Shown: one piece after another, positions 1-10,000 of the stretch
Layout of the letters: every line of letters begins with the position of its first letter
Numbering within the stretch: position 1 is the first letter of the stretch
Notes under the pieces: model-generated
What the model saw: the letters and a program-made list of their open reading frames with translations, nothing else
Databases searched by the model: none
What the model was told of the DNA's origin: nothing
Position numbers and translations under genes: made by a program
Source: Saccoglossus kowalevskii
Lineage: Eukaryota > Hemichordata > Enteropneusta > Harrimaniidae
Length of the DNA: 30,494 bases
Direction of reading: 5' to 3'
Assembly (NCBI RefSeq): GCF_000003605.2
Contig: NW_003156741.1
Span: forward strand, 54,075 to 84,568

Positions 1-334
1 CCCAAATAATAGAAGTATGGTTTTTTACTGAATGCTAAATCCTGTTGTGTACAATGGTATAGATGTGTAGTATGAGGAAAGATAGTAACTGAAATATATT
101 ATAGAAAAAGATTTTGAAATTTTTTGATTCTTGAGTTTTTATAAAGTTTCAAAGATTTGTTTTAAACCTAATTGTATGGGTTGTTTTTTCTTAGTTTTTA
201 TTAATTTTGAATGCACAAAAGTCAATTACAATGCTTTATGCTTTACATGTACCCGCCAAGGCACATCTCGCCACTTTTTTAGCATTTTGTTATTGTTCTA
301 TAACAGGCTTAATCATACCTTAAATTGTTAAGTG

Positions 335-645
335 CAGGGATGTTTTTAAACAAGGGAACAGGAGAGCAGCGCCCTCATGCCATGACCATGCGTCCCTTAC
401 CCTAGGAAGCAGATCCTCAGGCAACTATAAAATTCTGATTGACCAGGGATCACATGTGGCCACAGTCTTCAATTGTGACCTGCCTGATAGTAATTTTGAC
501 CCTAAGGAAGCTATAGAATGCTCCATTTTAACTTAGAATTATCAAAAACTCCACACCCTGGTGGGAAGAACCCTATCTCCCCCACTTGGTGGTGCCGCTG
601 AATTGCACTGCTCCCTCTTGCAGTTTTTTTGTGGAAAAACCCCTG
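335..645. repeat. 311-base dispersed element, copy 1 of 2
   Basis: It matches 7838-8148 over its entire length, with both copies exactly 311 bases. The ends are imperfect inverted repeats: CAGGGATGTTTTT at the left and CAGGGGTTTTTCC when the right end is read on the other strand. This suggests a non-autonomous DNA transposon. I see no convincing target-site duplication. hAT-type elements often begin with CAGGG, but that assignment is only a guess. Confidence 0.75.
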
Positions 646-719
646 TGCATGCATGCATTGCGAGATATGTACACACAACTTTTCAAAGATTTTCATTATC
701 TCTGAATGTTGGTGCCTGC

Positions 720-945
720 TCTGGCTTACCATTTTTGACTTCCGTGTGCAAAACACGCAATGGGAGTCTTTGTGGTTAGTGCGTCTGCGTGTGTGTCTGT
801 TCCACTGATATGATCTCGAGTAGTATTAAACAGATTTTTAATGAAACTTGGTACATAGTTGTTCTGGGACAACGTGCACACCTGATCAGTTTTGGTTAAA
901 ATTCTGTGCATATTAATTATCTAATTTGAATTGCAGTGCTCCTTG
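720..945. repeat. Helentron-like element fragment (5' block)
   Basis: The stretch around 833-930 (TTAATGAAACTTGGTACATAG, then a short gap, then GCATATTAATTA) is clearly related to 15240-15320, which is the front part of the Helentron-like element in MTREX intron 11. The core tandem unit and 3' hairpin are absent here, so this is a truncated copy. The 5' boundary is approximate. Confidence 0.5.
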
Positions 946-1255
946 TTTTTCTAGCATAACCCCTGGAGTGCATTCAGTTACAACTACTTGTATTGGTTTT
1001 GGAAAATAATTGAGAAATTTGCACTCATACTATAAGGGGCTAAAATTTCAGTATGTGAATGCACGCAATTTCAAGTGCAAAAAATTACTGAAGGTCATCA
1101 ATGCATTCAGATCTAAGCAATTGTCTCCATTGGCTTTGTGAATTTCGAGCTTTGTAGTGTATTTGTTTCTCGTAAAATAATCTCATGTGCATGTATGTCC
1201 ATTAGCAGTCAAGGCCTATTGCATCATTTTTATATTATTATTGTTACTTTTACAG

Positions 1256-1526
1256 AGGTCTGCTGCCAGGGTTGACGTTTTCCAATGAACTCATCAGTCG
1301 CGACGAAGGCTTACACTGTGACTTTGCTTGTTTAATTTTTTCACACTTGACGTACAAACCAAGTAAAGAGAGAATAAGAAATATCATAACCCAGGCGGTT
1401 GATATCGAGAAAGAATTCTGGAACGAGGCATTGCCAGTAGGCTTGATTGGCATGAATGTGACGTTAATGAATTACTATGTAGAGTTTGTAGCAGACAGGC
1501 TACTGCTAGAATTGAACTGTGACAAG
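1256..1526 (+). CDS. RRM2: RRM2 penultimate coding exon
   Basis: The exon follows the acceptor TTTTACAG and ends before the donor GTGAGT. Its first base completes a codon split with the missing upstream exon, and the remaining 270 bases are 90 whole codons. It carries the iron-ligand motif DEGLH (codons at 1302-1316), the helix reading [16 protein letters not shown], and [11 protein letters not shown], all close to human RRM2. Confidence 0.95.
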
Positions 1527-2639
1527 GTGAGTGTCTGTCATTGTCATTGTAATTATAATTATTAATTTTTATTACTGGAATTGTTTTTTTAGAATTAAAT
1601 GAATTATGTACAGATATAAAGGCTGCATCTTAGCAGTTAAGGCCAGACTTTATTTATTCCTTGTTTCTCGAGTTTTTATAAGGCAATTTTTTTGAGGAGG
1701 GCGGAAAAAAATAAAATTAATTCTTTTTCCATTAGATTTGTGTGATTCTCAAAGAACTGTAAGTGAGATCATTGATCAGAGTGAAGAAATGAAATAGAAT
1801 TTTATTCCATGTATAACCTTGTTTCTCAACTGCGCGAGACTTCAGTATTTTGATCATGATACTCCCACGAAAATGGCGGAAAAAAATAGCTTTTAGCAAG
1901 TCGCTGAAATAAAATTTCATTTTTATTTCATTTTCGGCTCCTGTTTATCGGCGGGTTCGCAAAACAAGGGATAATATGTCTGGCCTAACTCTACAGATGT
2001 GTTTCCAATACTGCCAGTGCATGTGATTGGGGAGAGGTACCGGTAAAATGATCATTTAAAGAAATGCTTGCTTTAATTTCACGAGACATATTTTCATGAA
2101 TATCATGATAATTTTGTAGCAGTCAAAATTTCTTCAAGATTCTACAATATGGAGTGTCAGTGACAATCATGAAATTTTGTCTTTACGATTGGCTTAGAAT
2201 CATCAAATAGTGAAAATTCCTAGCAGTGCTTTCATACAAGGGTTTTTCTCCCTAATTTGTTATAGTTGCATTAGTAAGTGAATGAACGTCTGCTAGGTCT
2301 GTATGGGTTTCTTTGCAAGACAACTATCTAGTCTTGTCCAAGATGTAACATTGTACTAATTGCAATAAATTTAAGGAAAACAATTCAGATACGACTGACT
2401 TTAATAAGTCTTTTAATTAATAAAATCTTCAGTGACACCATGGCACTCAGCTCATTCATTGTATGAATCTATTGTCTTCTCAGGTATATCACAGAGAGAA
2501 TCCATTTGATTTTATGGAAAACATATCGCTGGAAGGAAAGACCAACTTCTTTGAGAAGAGAGTCGGGGAGTATCAGAAAGCAAATGTGATGTCAACGGTG
2601 AATCAAAGGCAGGAGTTCACGCTTGATGCGGATTTTTAG
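1256..2639 (+). CDS. RRM2: Ribonucleotide reductase small (R2) subunit, 3' part of gene
   Basis: This is the C-terminal 141 residues of the class Ia ribonucleotide reductase R2 subunit, which holds the di-iron tyrosyl-radical cofactor used by R1 to reduce ribonucleotides to deoxyribonucleotides in the cytosol. Two exons are present, 1256-1526 and 2484-2639, joined by a GT-AG intron. The protein reads through [17 protein letters not shown] and ends in the R1-binding tail FTLDADF, which is characteristic of eukaryotic R2. The Glu and His of the DEGLH motif are iron ligands in known R2 proteins. The Tyr in VGEYQ near the C-terminus corresponds to the radical-transfer tyrosine of mouse R2. The N-terminal two thirds, including the other iron ligands and the radical tyrosine, lies upstream of the window. 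A p53R2-type (RRM2B) paralogue cannot be excluded from this fragment, but R2 family identity is secure. Confidence 0.95.
1527..2483 (+). other. RRM2 last intron
   Basis: A 957-base GT-AG intron. It contains a 356-base element with terminal inverted repeats at 1635-1990. The remaining sequence, including 2050-2250 with several scattered palindromic AT-rich words, gives nothing I can name. Confidence 0.8.
1635..1990. repeat. MITE-like element with AGTTA-GGCCAGAC terminal inverted repeats
   Basis: The left end reads AGTTAAGGCCAGAC followed by TATTTATTCCTTGTTT. The right end read on the other strand is AGTTAGGCCAGAC followed by ATATTATCCCTTGTTT. The two ends match over about 35 bases with small gaps. 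No coding capacity is visible inside, so it is a small non-autonomous DNA element. Confidence 0.7.
2484..2639 (+). CDS. RRM2: RRM2 last coding exon with stop
   Basis: The acceptor TTCTCAG precedes the exon, which is 52 codons including a TAG stop at 2637-2639. It encodes [20 protein letters not shown], then the VGEYQ radical-transfer segment, a divergent linker, and the terminal FTLDADF. In human R2 the linker is also the variable part, so the difference here is expected. Confidence 0.95.
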   Translation, partial: VYHRENPFDFMENISLEGKTNFFEKRVGEYQKANVMSTVNQRQEFTLDADF

Positions 2640-3291
2640 TGAGAATCAAGTCATCATAAAACATGTAAAATTTTAACAGAATGATCACGAATATATGAGC
2701 AGTACTGAACTATGTTACCCACAACCCTTCTATACTGTCGGTGTTTTTTCGTATTATTATTTTTAGAACATAATTGATATTTGGCTGCGTTTTTCTGCGA
2801 ATTTCTTTTTCAATTTGTTAATTTTTATACTGTGCTGAAAATCCAAGCAACAATACCCAACTATAATCCAAACAATCAATGTCAAAAGGCAATATTTACA
2901 AATCTGAGAACACACAGGCGACACACAAACAAAACAAACAACACACTGCCAAATTGGTAAGAGAGATACATGGACCTCGAGGCACAAACCAAGAGGTGAT
3001 GTCAGGTGTTTCGAAAAGAGTGAGCACATCCTGCTCCACATGTGGCACCCGCCATATATCTCTCTGAGTCACAATCGTGAATTTTAGGTCATCCTCGTGC
3101 AAGACAATTAACCTTTGTACTCCTATGTTTGGAAAGTAAAATTTTGTACAAATTTATTTCCAGCTATTCTCCATTAATAAATAAATGCAATTTGACAACA
3201 GAAATGTTACCCTTGGTGCGACATTGGTAAATTTGACTCAGTAACTCATGGATTGAGAAATGTAGGAGGGTGTATGCTAGACTTAGTTCAC

Positions 3292-3355
3292 TGTATTTGC
3301 TCTATTAGTATACCCCGGAACACATAAATTACTAAGCTGTTTCTATGGTCAAAAT
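3292..3355. repeat. Partial copy of the TATTTGCTCTATTAG MITE family
   Basis: It begins TATTTGCTCTATTAGTATA and continues to TGTTTCTATGGTCAAAATAA. Both words also occur, in the opposite orientation, in the complete element at 21996-22142, and in part at 20038-20100. Only one end is present. Confidence 0.55.
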
Positions 3356-3624
3356 AAGTAATAATTTAACGATTAACGAAGTGTACAACAACAAATGCGA
3401 TTTAACTGTTGGAAATGTGTTATAGCGCAAATACAGCATTCGCAATCGAGGCTGGTCATTTTACTTCTAAACTTGTTCTGTGGTTTGCAATAATTTCAGT
3501 GAAATCAACATCAATAATATGTTACCTTTGGTTGTGTAATGTACTAGTGGTAAAATGTTCCCAACCTTTATAGTTGTATTTTTAGTCGAAATCTTTATGA
3601 ACATGTAATTACATATTAACATAT

Positions 3625-3700
3625 GTTCTGTAAAATACTTTATTTTCACTTAGAATTTATTTTCACGAAAGAGCTGAATCAGTGAAAATAAAAATACCTT
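3625..3700. repeat. Degenerate TACTGTAAAATACTTTATTT MITE piece
   Basis: It contains TGTAAAATACTTTATTTTCA and a nearby inverse CAGTGAAAATAAAAATAC. These resemble the two ends of the element at 11021-11234 but with almost no interior left. Confidence 0.45.
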
Positions 3701-4229
3701 TTTGCAAATGTTTCAAATTCAACTCATCAAATAAATGTCATACAAAACAGCCAAAATACATTATTTTGTATTTTTGACTGAGCATCTATCTCATTTGTTA
3801 CAATAAAAGGCTTGATCAATATTTTAGGGCAAATATGAAAGACTAAATATGAAGAAAATGATTTTTTATTGAAGCGGAAAACTAAATCTTGTTTGCCAGT
3901 TTAATTAAACAAAGACATGGCTCTGATGATTATGACTGTTTTTATTTTCTGTCAGAAATTTCTATTGTTTCTTTTTTTATTAATTCTCATTATTAGTGAC
4001 TTTACTGTCAGTAATTGGGATGTTCTTAATAATAGTTACAATTTATCATTCATTATTCAAAAATATATTGTTAAAATTTTACATTTAAAAAACACAAATA
4101 TGTCTGTTATTTTCTGATATAGAGTTACCGGGTAATTCCAAACCAAATGCTAAATATTAGATAAAGTAGACAGAAGTAGATACCGGGTAATAGATAAAGT
4201 GAATACCGTTAATAGCCAAGGTGGTTTAT

Positions 4230-4346
4230 GTTAAGATGCATAATAATTAATGTGGATAATAGTTAGCTGATTAAGTTAAGAGAAATAAGATTAATAATAG
4301 CTGAGCTGATTAGGATAAGGGAATTGAGGTTGATAATAGCTGAGAT
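4230..4346. repeat. 39-base tandem repeat, three units
   Basis: Three successive 39-base units (4230-4268, 4269-4307, 4308-4346) each end in a version of ATAATAGCTGAGCT. Units two and three are the most alike. A fourth unit may begin with GAATAATAAG but decays quickly. The repeat lies in the possible RRM2 3' UTR, and although 39 is a multiple of three there is no open frame of note. Confidence 0.6.
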
Positions 4347-5200
4347 GAATAATAAGTTGGATCATCAATCTAATACGCAACTGTATCTCTACTATTCATG
4401 CATAGACATATGCAACAAACAAAATTCCAGAACTTTTGGTCATTCTATGTGATTTCAGTTTCAATTGTGCATGTCAGGGGAACTTGTACTAGTACACCAG
4501 TCACTAATAAAAGGTCGTGGTCGATGGGTTTTGCGTACACTGCTATATGCAATACAGCATCAAGCGAAGAAGTGAAAGGTCTTAACTAGTATTATCATCT
4601 TTAAAGAACCAGGAAAAAAAAATAGTCAATATTTTGTATTTACCAACTTGCTTATAAATGTAAAAACCAAGCTTTCTTATCTGCTGTCTAAAAATGCCCA
4701 ATTTCTGAACATTTGTGTTGTGGTGAGTCTCACTCATTGTTAACATGTGTCATGCCAGTTGACTTGCCGCAATGTTGTATAAATTAGATCTGAAAATCCT
4801 GCGGATCTCCGTCACATGTCATCCCAACTGTGAACCCTTTTTTTTATCCACCTTTGAATACATGCAAATATCCAAAGTTTTCAGGTCAAATAAATTAAGT
4901 TAACACACAGTCATCTATTGTACTTTCTATAACCATAATATTATTTAAACCTTTCAACAGGCAATTTTTATCTGCCCAGTTTTTGTTCCAAGTGTTTTCT
5001 GTAATTTAATAGGTGTATGCAAAATGTCCTGTGTGTGTATCATGTATGTATAATTCTGCTAATAAGATTTACATAATTAGGCTTAATTTTATTTAGAGTT
5101 GTCAGGTATTGTTTACATTGTTCAGTTTTAAATTTATGAACTTTTCTTATTTATTGTGTGCCAACATTGAAATATAGATGTACTGAATTGTATTTCTTTG

Positions 5201-5210
5201 AATAAATAAA
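5201..5210 (+). terminator. Candidate distal poly(A) signal of RRM2
   Basis: Two overlapping AATAAA hexamers (AATAAATAAA) are followed within 30-70 bases by GT/T-rich sequence. This is the best-formed poly(A) context between RRM2 and MTREX. Nearer signals, such as 3176-3185, could also be used. Confidence 0.45.
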
Positions 5211-5230
5211 GTACCAGTGCTGATATGTTT

Positions 5231-6780
5231 TAAATGAGTTTGTGTTACTTTTAAACCTGTCTGTCTTTATTTTGAGGGTAAGTTTTTGTGTGAATACTGG
5301 TAATAAATGTTTCCAAGTGCATACTTAAATATCAAATATGGGTGATGCACCTTGCGATGTCTGGATAGTACGACATAGATGTATACAGTGAACCAGTTAA
5401 ATTTCAAGAAAGACGAAATTTAGTGGGACTCTGGAAAACTGAATCAATTTGTAGTATTGAAGATTTCAATGGGATTTTTAGAACAGTAAGTCTTTTGCTA
5501 ACACTTAAAATTATTTCTATCTGTGAAAGTTTATTCTTCCAGTTTAACGACCTTATCATTTCCATCCAAAATATTTGACAGCCCTTAAACGTTTTTGGGG
5601 ATTCATACGGTTAATTACTAAAAAATTTGATCATTTTGAAAACACAAATTCTTGATATTTTGCTGAGTGAAAAGTTCTGTAATATAAATGACAAAGAACA
5701 AATAGAAATTGTGAAAAACCAAACTTGTTTCCATGGAAACAATCACTTTGCTATCTCATTGTAGCATTAAACCCAAATTTGATGTCCATTTTGGATTGGA
5801 AAATTAGCATAATACATACCGTACATTTCATGATTCAAAAAATAGTTTTTTCATCTGAATTGAAAACAGCCAATAAAAAAATAATTAAGCAAATTCTCAG
5901 GAATTTCACTTTCCAAGTTGGGGATAACCTGATCCCCCCATCCTTAACCTGTTGGACTCAAATAATAGTAGCGGTGGCGTCGCAAGTGCAGAGGGGGTGG
6001 TCGCCCACCCAAAACATTTTTTGGGGCCGTCGCCCCCCCAAAAATCAAGTTGAAACCCTTTGTGTCAGCAAAATTTGACCCTCAAAATGGAGGAAACAGT
6101 GACTCAGAGGGTCAAGATTTCGGATCTAGCCCCCTCATGTAAAATTTTGTCTTGCCGCCTCTGAATATCATTTGTCTAACGCATGTCCTATAGAATAAAT
6201 TCTAATAGAATTTCTTGTTTTTCAGGCATAACAAGTGTAACATAATATTCAAAGATTTATTAAATATGTGAATGACCTCATCAAACCTTATTAATTATTT
6301 ACATAACCATGTCAAATACTATTTTTTGGACTAAAAATATATGATATTTAAACAAAGTGAATTTTTTGGAACAACAGACATCTCTCATAAACTTGAGAAC
6401 ATAATTGTTAGAATAGTTTAAGACACACATTCCCCCCAATTTTTTTGTTGTTGAAATTTTAGTGTTGAAATACATACAATATGTGTGTTATATGCGTTCA
6501 TAAAAACAGTATGATCTTTGCGCATCTGTCTGCATGGTAAACCTAAAAAAAATAAATAGAAACCAGCTTGATAAAGCAGTCAAAACTAGATTTTGTATTT
6601 TAGTATCTATGAAATGAACAACACAGTTGTTCTTGAGATACATTGGCATGTCGTATCATTATCATAAAACTTCAAAAACGATAAAAACAAACACCAATAG
6701 CAAATTAACATTCATCTATAATACAATGATCCTTTTCTGTCATTTTCTATCGTAGAAATACAAAGTAATATGGTAGTACG
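5231..6780. other. Intergenic region between RRM2 and MTREX
   Basis: AT-rich sequence with no recognisable exon on either strand. The only standout is a GC-rich, hairpin-forming repeat-like island at 5970-6164. The short open frame at 5725-6078 runs straight across that island and has no recognisable protein similarity. Confidence 0.5.
5970..6164. repeat. GC-rich hairpin-forming island, probable repeat
   Basis: The base composition differs sharply from the AT-rich flanks. It contains two inverted arms: GGGGGTGG against CCACCC-type runs, and TTTTTTGGGGC against GCCCCCCCAAAAA (about 6017-6043). The outer edges are loosely inverted (GGTGGCGTCGCAAG against AGAGGCGGCAAG). No second copy is present in the window, so calling it an interspersed repeat is inference. 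Confidence 0.4.
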
Positions 6781-6910
6781 TCCGTATGTTTAGCACGGTA
6801 GAATAAAAACGAAGTAGAACCCAGTCTTCTGATTGAGGGCACATTTTTAAAACCCGGAAGCACACCTGATACTGAGGGATTATGGGAATTTAAGGTCAAC
6901 GATCAACAAC
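6781..6910 (+). promoter_or_regulatory. Probable MTREX promoter and 5' UTR
   Basis: The 130 bases before the start codon contain an ETS/GABP-type word CCGGAAGC at 6854-6861. A YY1-type word, AACATGGCGG, overlaps the ATG at 6908-6917. There is no clear TATA box. This combination is common in promoters of animal housekeeping genes. The transcription start is not visible from sequence alone. Confidence 0.5.
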
Positions 6911-7005
6911 ATGGCGGAAGCATTTGGAGAGGATATATTTAGCGTTTTCGAAGAAGATGGTCCATCAAAACAAGATAAAAGTAAACGTTGCAAAGCAGAA
7001 GACGT
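6911..7005 (+). CDS. MTREX: MTREX exon 1 (start codon)
   Basis: The ATG at 6911 sits in a CAAC-ATG-G context and opens [17 protein letters not shown], closely matching the human start MADAFGDELFSVFEGD. The exon ends at the donor GTAAG after a split codon (two bases of Val-32 carried over). It then runs into a charged Lys-rich stretch as in other Mtr4 N-termini. Confidence 0.93.
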
Positions 7006-10000
7006 GTAAGTTCATGCACATTGTACCCGATCGACTTAAAATAGTGCAAATTGCACAATGTAATTAATATACCTATGTGTAGAGTAATATAACAGAACAG
7101 AACAGAACAGGTACTTGTCGATTTCCGTTGAAATCACACGTGTTTGACTGCCTGTGTGTTGTTCAACACCTAGTGTATCTAAAAGCGGCATGTGAGATCA
7201 TGTAATGATGCATTCCATTTTCCAATCACTCAACATGTTTACTTACTGTGAATCCGACCAGCAATATTGCTGTATAGCTCACTGTATTGCCGAGAGTCGG
7301 AATTACAGTAAGCATCTCTCGGTACAGAGTACAATGTACTAGTAGCTGTGTTGATGCTTACCATTACACACTTACATTTGAAATATCATTATTGTTATTT
7401 CGTTTGCAAAATAATGAGCTATATTGCCATGCAATACAGCTGGTTGGGTTGCTTCTTCATTCACAGTAATATGAGTGACTCGCTGTTGTGTTTTGTAGTT
7501 TTTGTACTGTGCTACGAGTAGGGATATGGTTGGAGTTATTAACTCCATTTTCATTTTTTTATTAACACACAACATCCCCCGAAGGAGATGAAAAGGGATA
7601 CCAGCGATCATACAGTTTTTAAACTTAAATTTGTAAAAAAAAAAATTGAATTTAAAAAAAGGCAAATTTAATTTATAAAAATACCAGCTTGGAGAATTTT
7701 GATTGCTCTCTCAAATTTCACCAACGCCTTTCCTCCACATTACCAATATCTGTTGAATAAATCATAGCCCTTAAAATAAAGTATTTTAATGCCTACTAAA
7801 GCATACCAAAATAAACAACATTTACCAATTTTGAATGCAGGGATTTTTTTAAAACAAGAGAACTGGGGCACAGTGCCCTCATGCCATGGCCAAGCGCTTC
7901 CTCACCCTGGAGAGCAGATCCTCTGGCAACCATAAAATTCTGATTGACCAGGGATAACATGTGGCCACAGTCTTCAACTGTGACCTGTCTGAGAGTAATT
8001 TTGGCCCCAAGGAAGCCATAGAATGCTCCATTTTAACTCAGAATTATGAAAAACTCCACACCTGGTAGGGAGAACCCTATCTCTCCCACTTGGTGGCGCC
8101 ACTGAATTGGAGTGCTCCCCTTGCATTTTTTTTCTAGAAAAACCCCTGTGTATGCGCCGGTCTATTGTATGGCCTCTTTAGAATTGTATCATGTACAGTG
8201 AATGAACCAGCATGCATGGAGTGAATTAATTAGTTGCCCTCTACTTGCAACCTAGGCGTCGCATATTTGATTATAATTCCTGTGCTGAGTGGGCTACCTG
8301 TAAATTTAAATTTTGTTTTGTTTATTTGCCACCAGTTTTGAATAATGTATCAACGTGCATGGATTCACGTTAATTTACCTCTGTTTTCAATTACAACGGT
8401 AGCGACCCACAATAATTCATGTGCAAACCCAGGAATTCTCAAATATGTCCTTTAATTTATTCATGCTATTGAAATGTTTTACATAAAAATATTATAATAA
8501 CTGTATGTTTCAGTAGTTCATCCCATGCTCATGTCGGCAATGTGGTTGCCAATTCTTCTGGCCTGAAAAGAGAGTTACAGTCATCCGGGGAAAGTGAAAG
8601 TAAAAAGCCAAGACTAGCATCAGCACTGTGCATAGCTGAAGATTTAAAGTAAGTCCTTGCTCTTTCCTGTCATGTTTGTATCAGTAAATTTTTATGATAT
8701 TACATTTGACTGTAAATTCATTGTTTCTGTTTCATGGTCATATGTATAGGTGTATCCTTGCTGTATTTTCGTTTGCAAGAATTCATGAAAGTGTTGGGTT
8801 CAGGGATGCACACCCAATTATGTATCAAACAGAACAATATGTTACCGGTGGTTAACTTGTGACGATAACTTGTGCATTTACATGCTGTTTTAGTAACAGT
8901 CATGACAAAATCGTGTTGGAAATGTATGGACTTGGTGGCGTTGTTTCATTTTTTTGTACATACATACTGTTATCCTACAAGACTGAATTTTGTTAATGAA
9001 ATGCTTCCAGAAGAAGATCATAGGATTGTTGTGACTCTTTGTTATCATTGTGATCAAAGTTAATTTTTGTCATTTCTTTTTTTCCTTTAGTCAATCGGAA
9101 ATTTTGCCTCGAGTGAAAGTATTGCCAGTTGAAACACTAGAAGCATGTACCCATGAAGTAGCTGTGCCGCATGACGCTGAATACGAACCATTGAAACCAA
9201 CGGGTAAAAAAGCTGCTAAGGTAACTATGGTAACCCACATATTTGTGTCTAATTTACACACATTGCTTACTGGTAATAGTTGCCAGTGATCGAGTAAGTC
9301 TAGCCATTTTTCACGCACATATAACTTTTAATTTTAAATAAACATCAAATATAATTTTCAGGGATCTCGCCATAATTATAATTTATAAAAGCATAAAAAA
9401 TGAAATTTAACAGGTTGCAGTATTTTTGTCCAAAAATGAAGATATCATTTTGTCATAAGATAAACAAATATGAGAAAGTACCTGACTGAACTGCAAATCA
9501 GATTTGTGGTTTTTAAGTAGAATTGTAAAGTTGGTGGGCACGTGATAATGGATGATGGTTTCCACGTAAGTCTTAATTTGAAGCTCAATATGCATACAAA
9601 TATTCTTAATTTGCTTGTTTTGTAGGAATATCCTTTTATTTTAGATCCTTTCCAGAAAGAGGCTTTGAAATGTCTGGAAAACAACCAATCAGTGCTGGTG
9701 TCTGCGCATACATCAGCTGGCAAGACTGTGGTGGCCGAGTAAGTACAAGCAAGGGTTGATAAATTAAAGGGCTTGGATACATTTGGGTGTTTCATTGTGT
9801 GACGTCTCCTCTCATCTATTCTCTACCTTTAATCACTATACTTGCCATTTAGATAATCAATATAATGATTACTAATCATGATTGTGTCGATCGAGGAATT
9901 ATAAACAATGTATTTAAATGAATGAAATGTGTCCCAGACAGAATTGACACTTCCTTTGATTAAACTTATCTCAGGTACGCGATAGCCATGTCATTACGTG

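Larger units (their letters stand above)
1..1255 (+). other. RRM2 intron, 3' part (upstream exon not in window)
   Basis: No RRM2 coding exon is visible here; the region ends in a good polypyrimidine tract and acceptor at 1255. It holds one copy of a 311-base element (335-645) and a degenerate segment at about 720-945 that matches the front of the Helentron-like repeat at 15.2 kb. The rest is unremarkable AT-rich sequence. Confidence 0.7.
2640..5230 (+). other. RRM2: RRM2 3' UTR and downstream region
   Basis: No coding sequence is recognised. Candidate poly(A) signals AATAAA occur at 3176-3185 (two overlapping) and at 5201-5210 (two overlapping, followed by a GT-rich stretch that would suit cleavage). 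The 3' UTR may therefore be about 0.5 kb or about 2.6 kb long. The region also contains two degenerate MITE pieces (about 3292-3355 and 3625-3700) and a 39-base tandem repeat (4230-4346). Confidence 0.5.
7006..8513 (+). other. MTREX intron 1
   Basis: The longest MTREX intron (1,508 bases). It contains a short AACAG tandem repeat (7091-7110), a perfect TGGAGTT/AACTCCA hairpin at 7531-7547, and the second copy of the 311-base element (7838-8148). No additional exon is recognisable. Confidence 0.8.

Noticed and set aside
5725-6078. Open frame of 117 codons in the RRM2-MTREX gap
   Set aside because: It crosses the GC-rich hairpin island, has no recognisable domain, and its composition follows the local repeat structure.
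9445-9795. Antisense open frame of 116 codons
   Set aside because: It overlaps MTREX exon 4 on the opposite strand, has no recognisable similarity, and is explained by the sense coding sequence plus AT-rich flanks.
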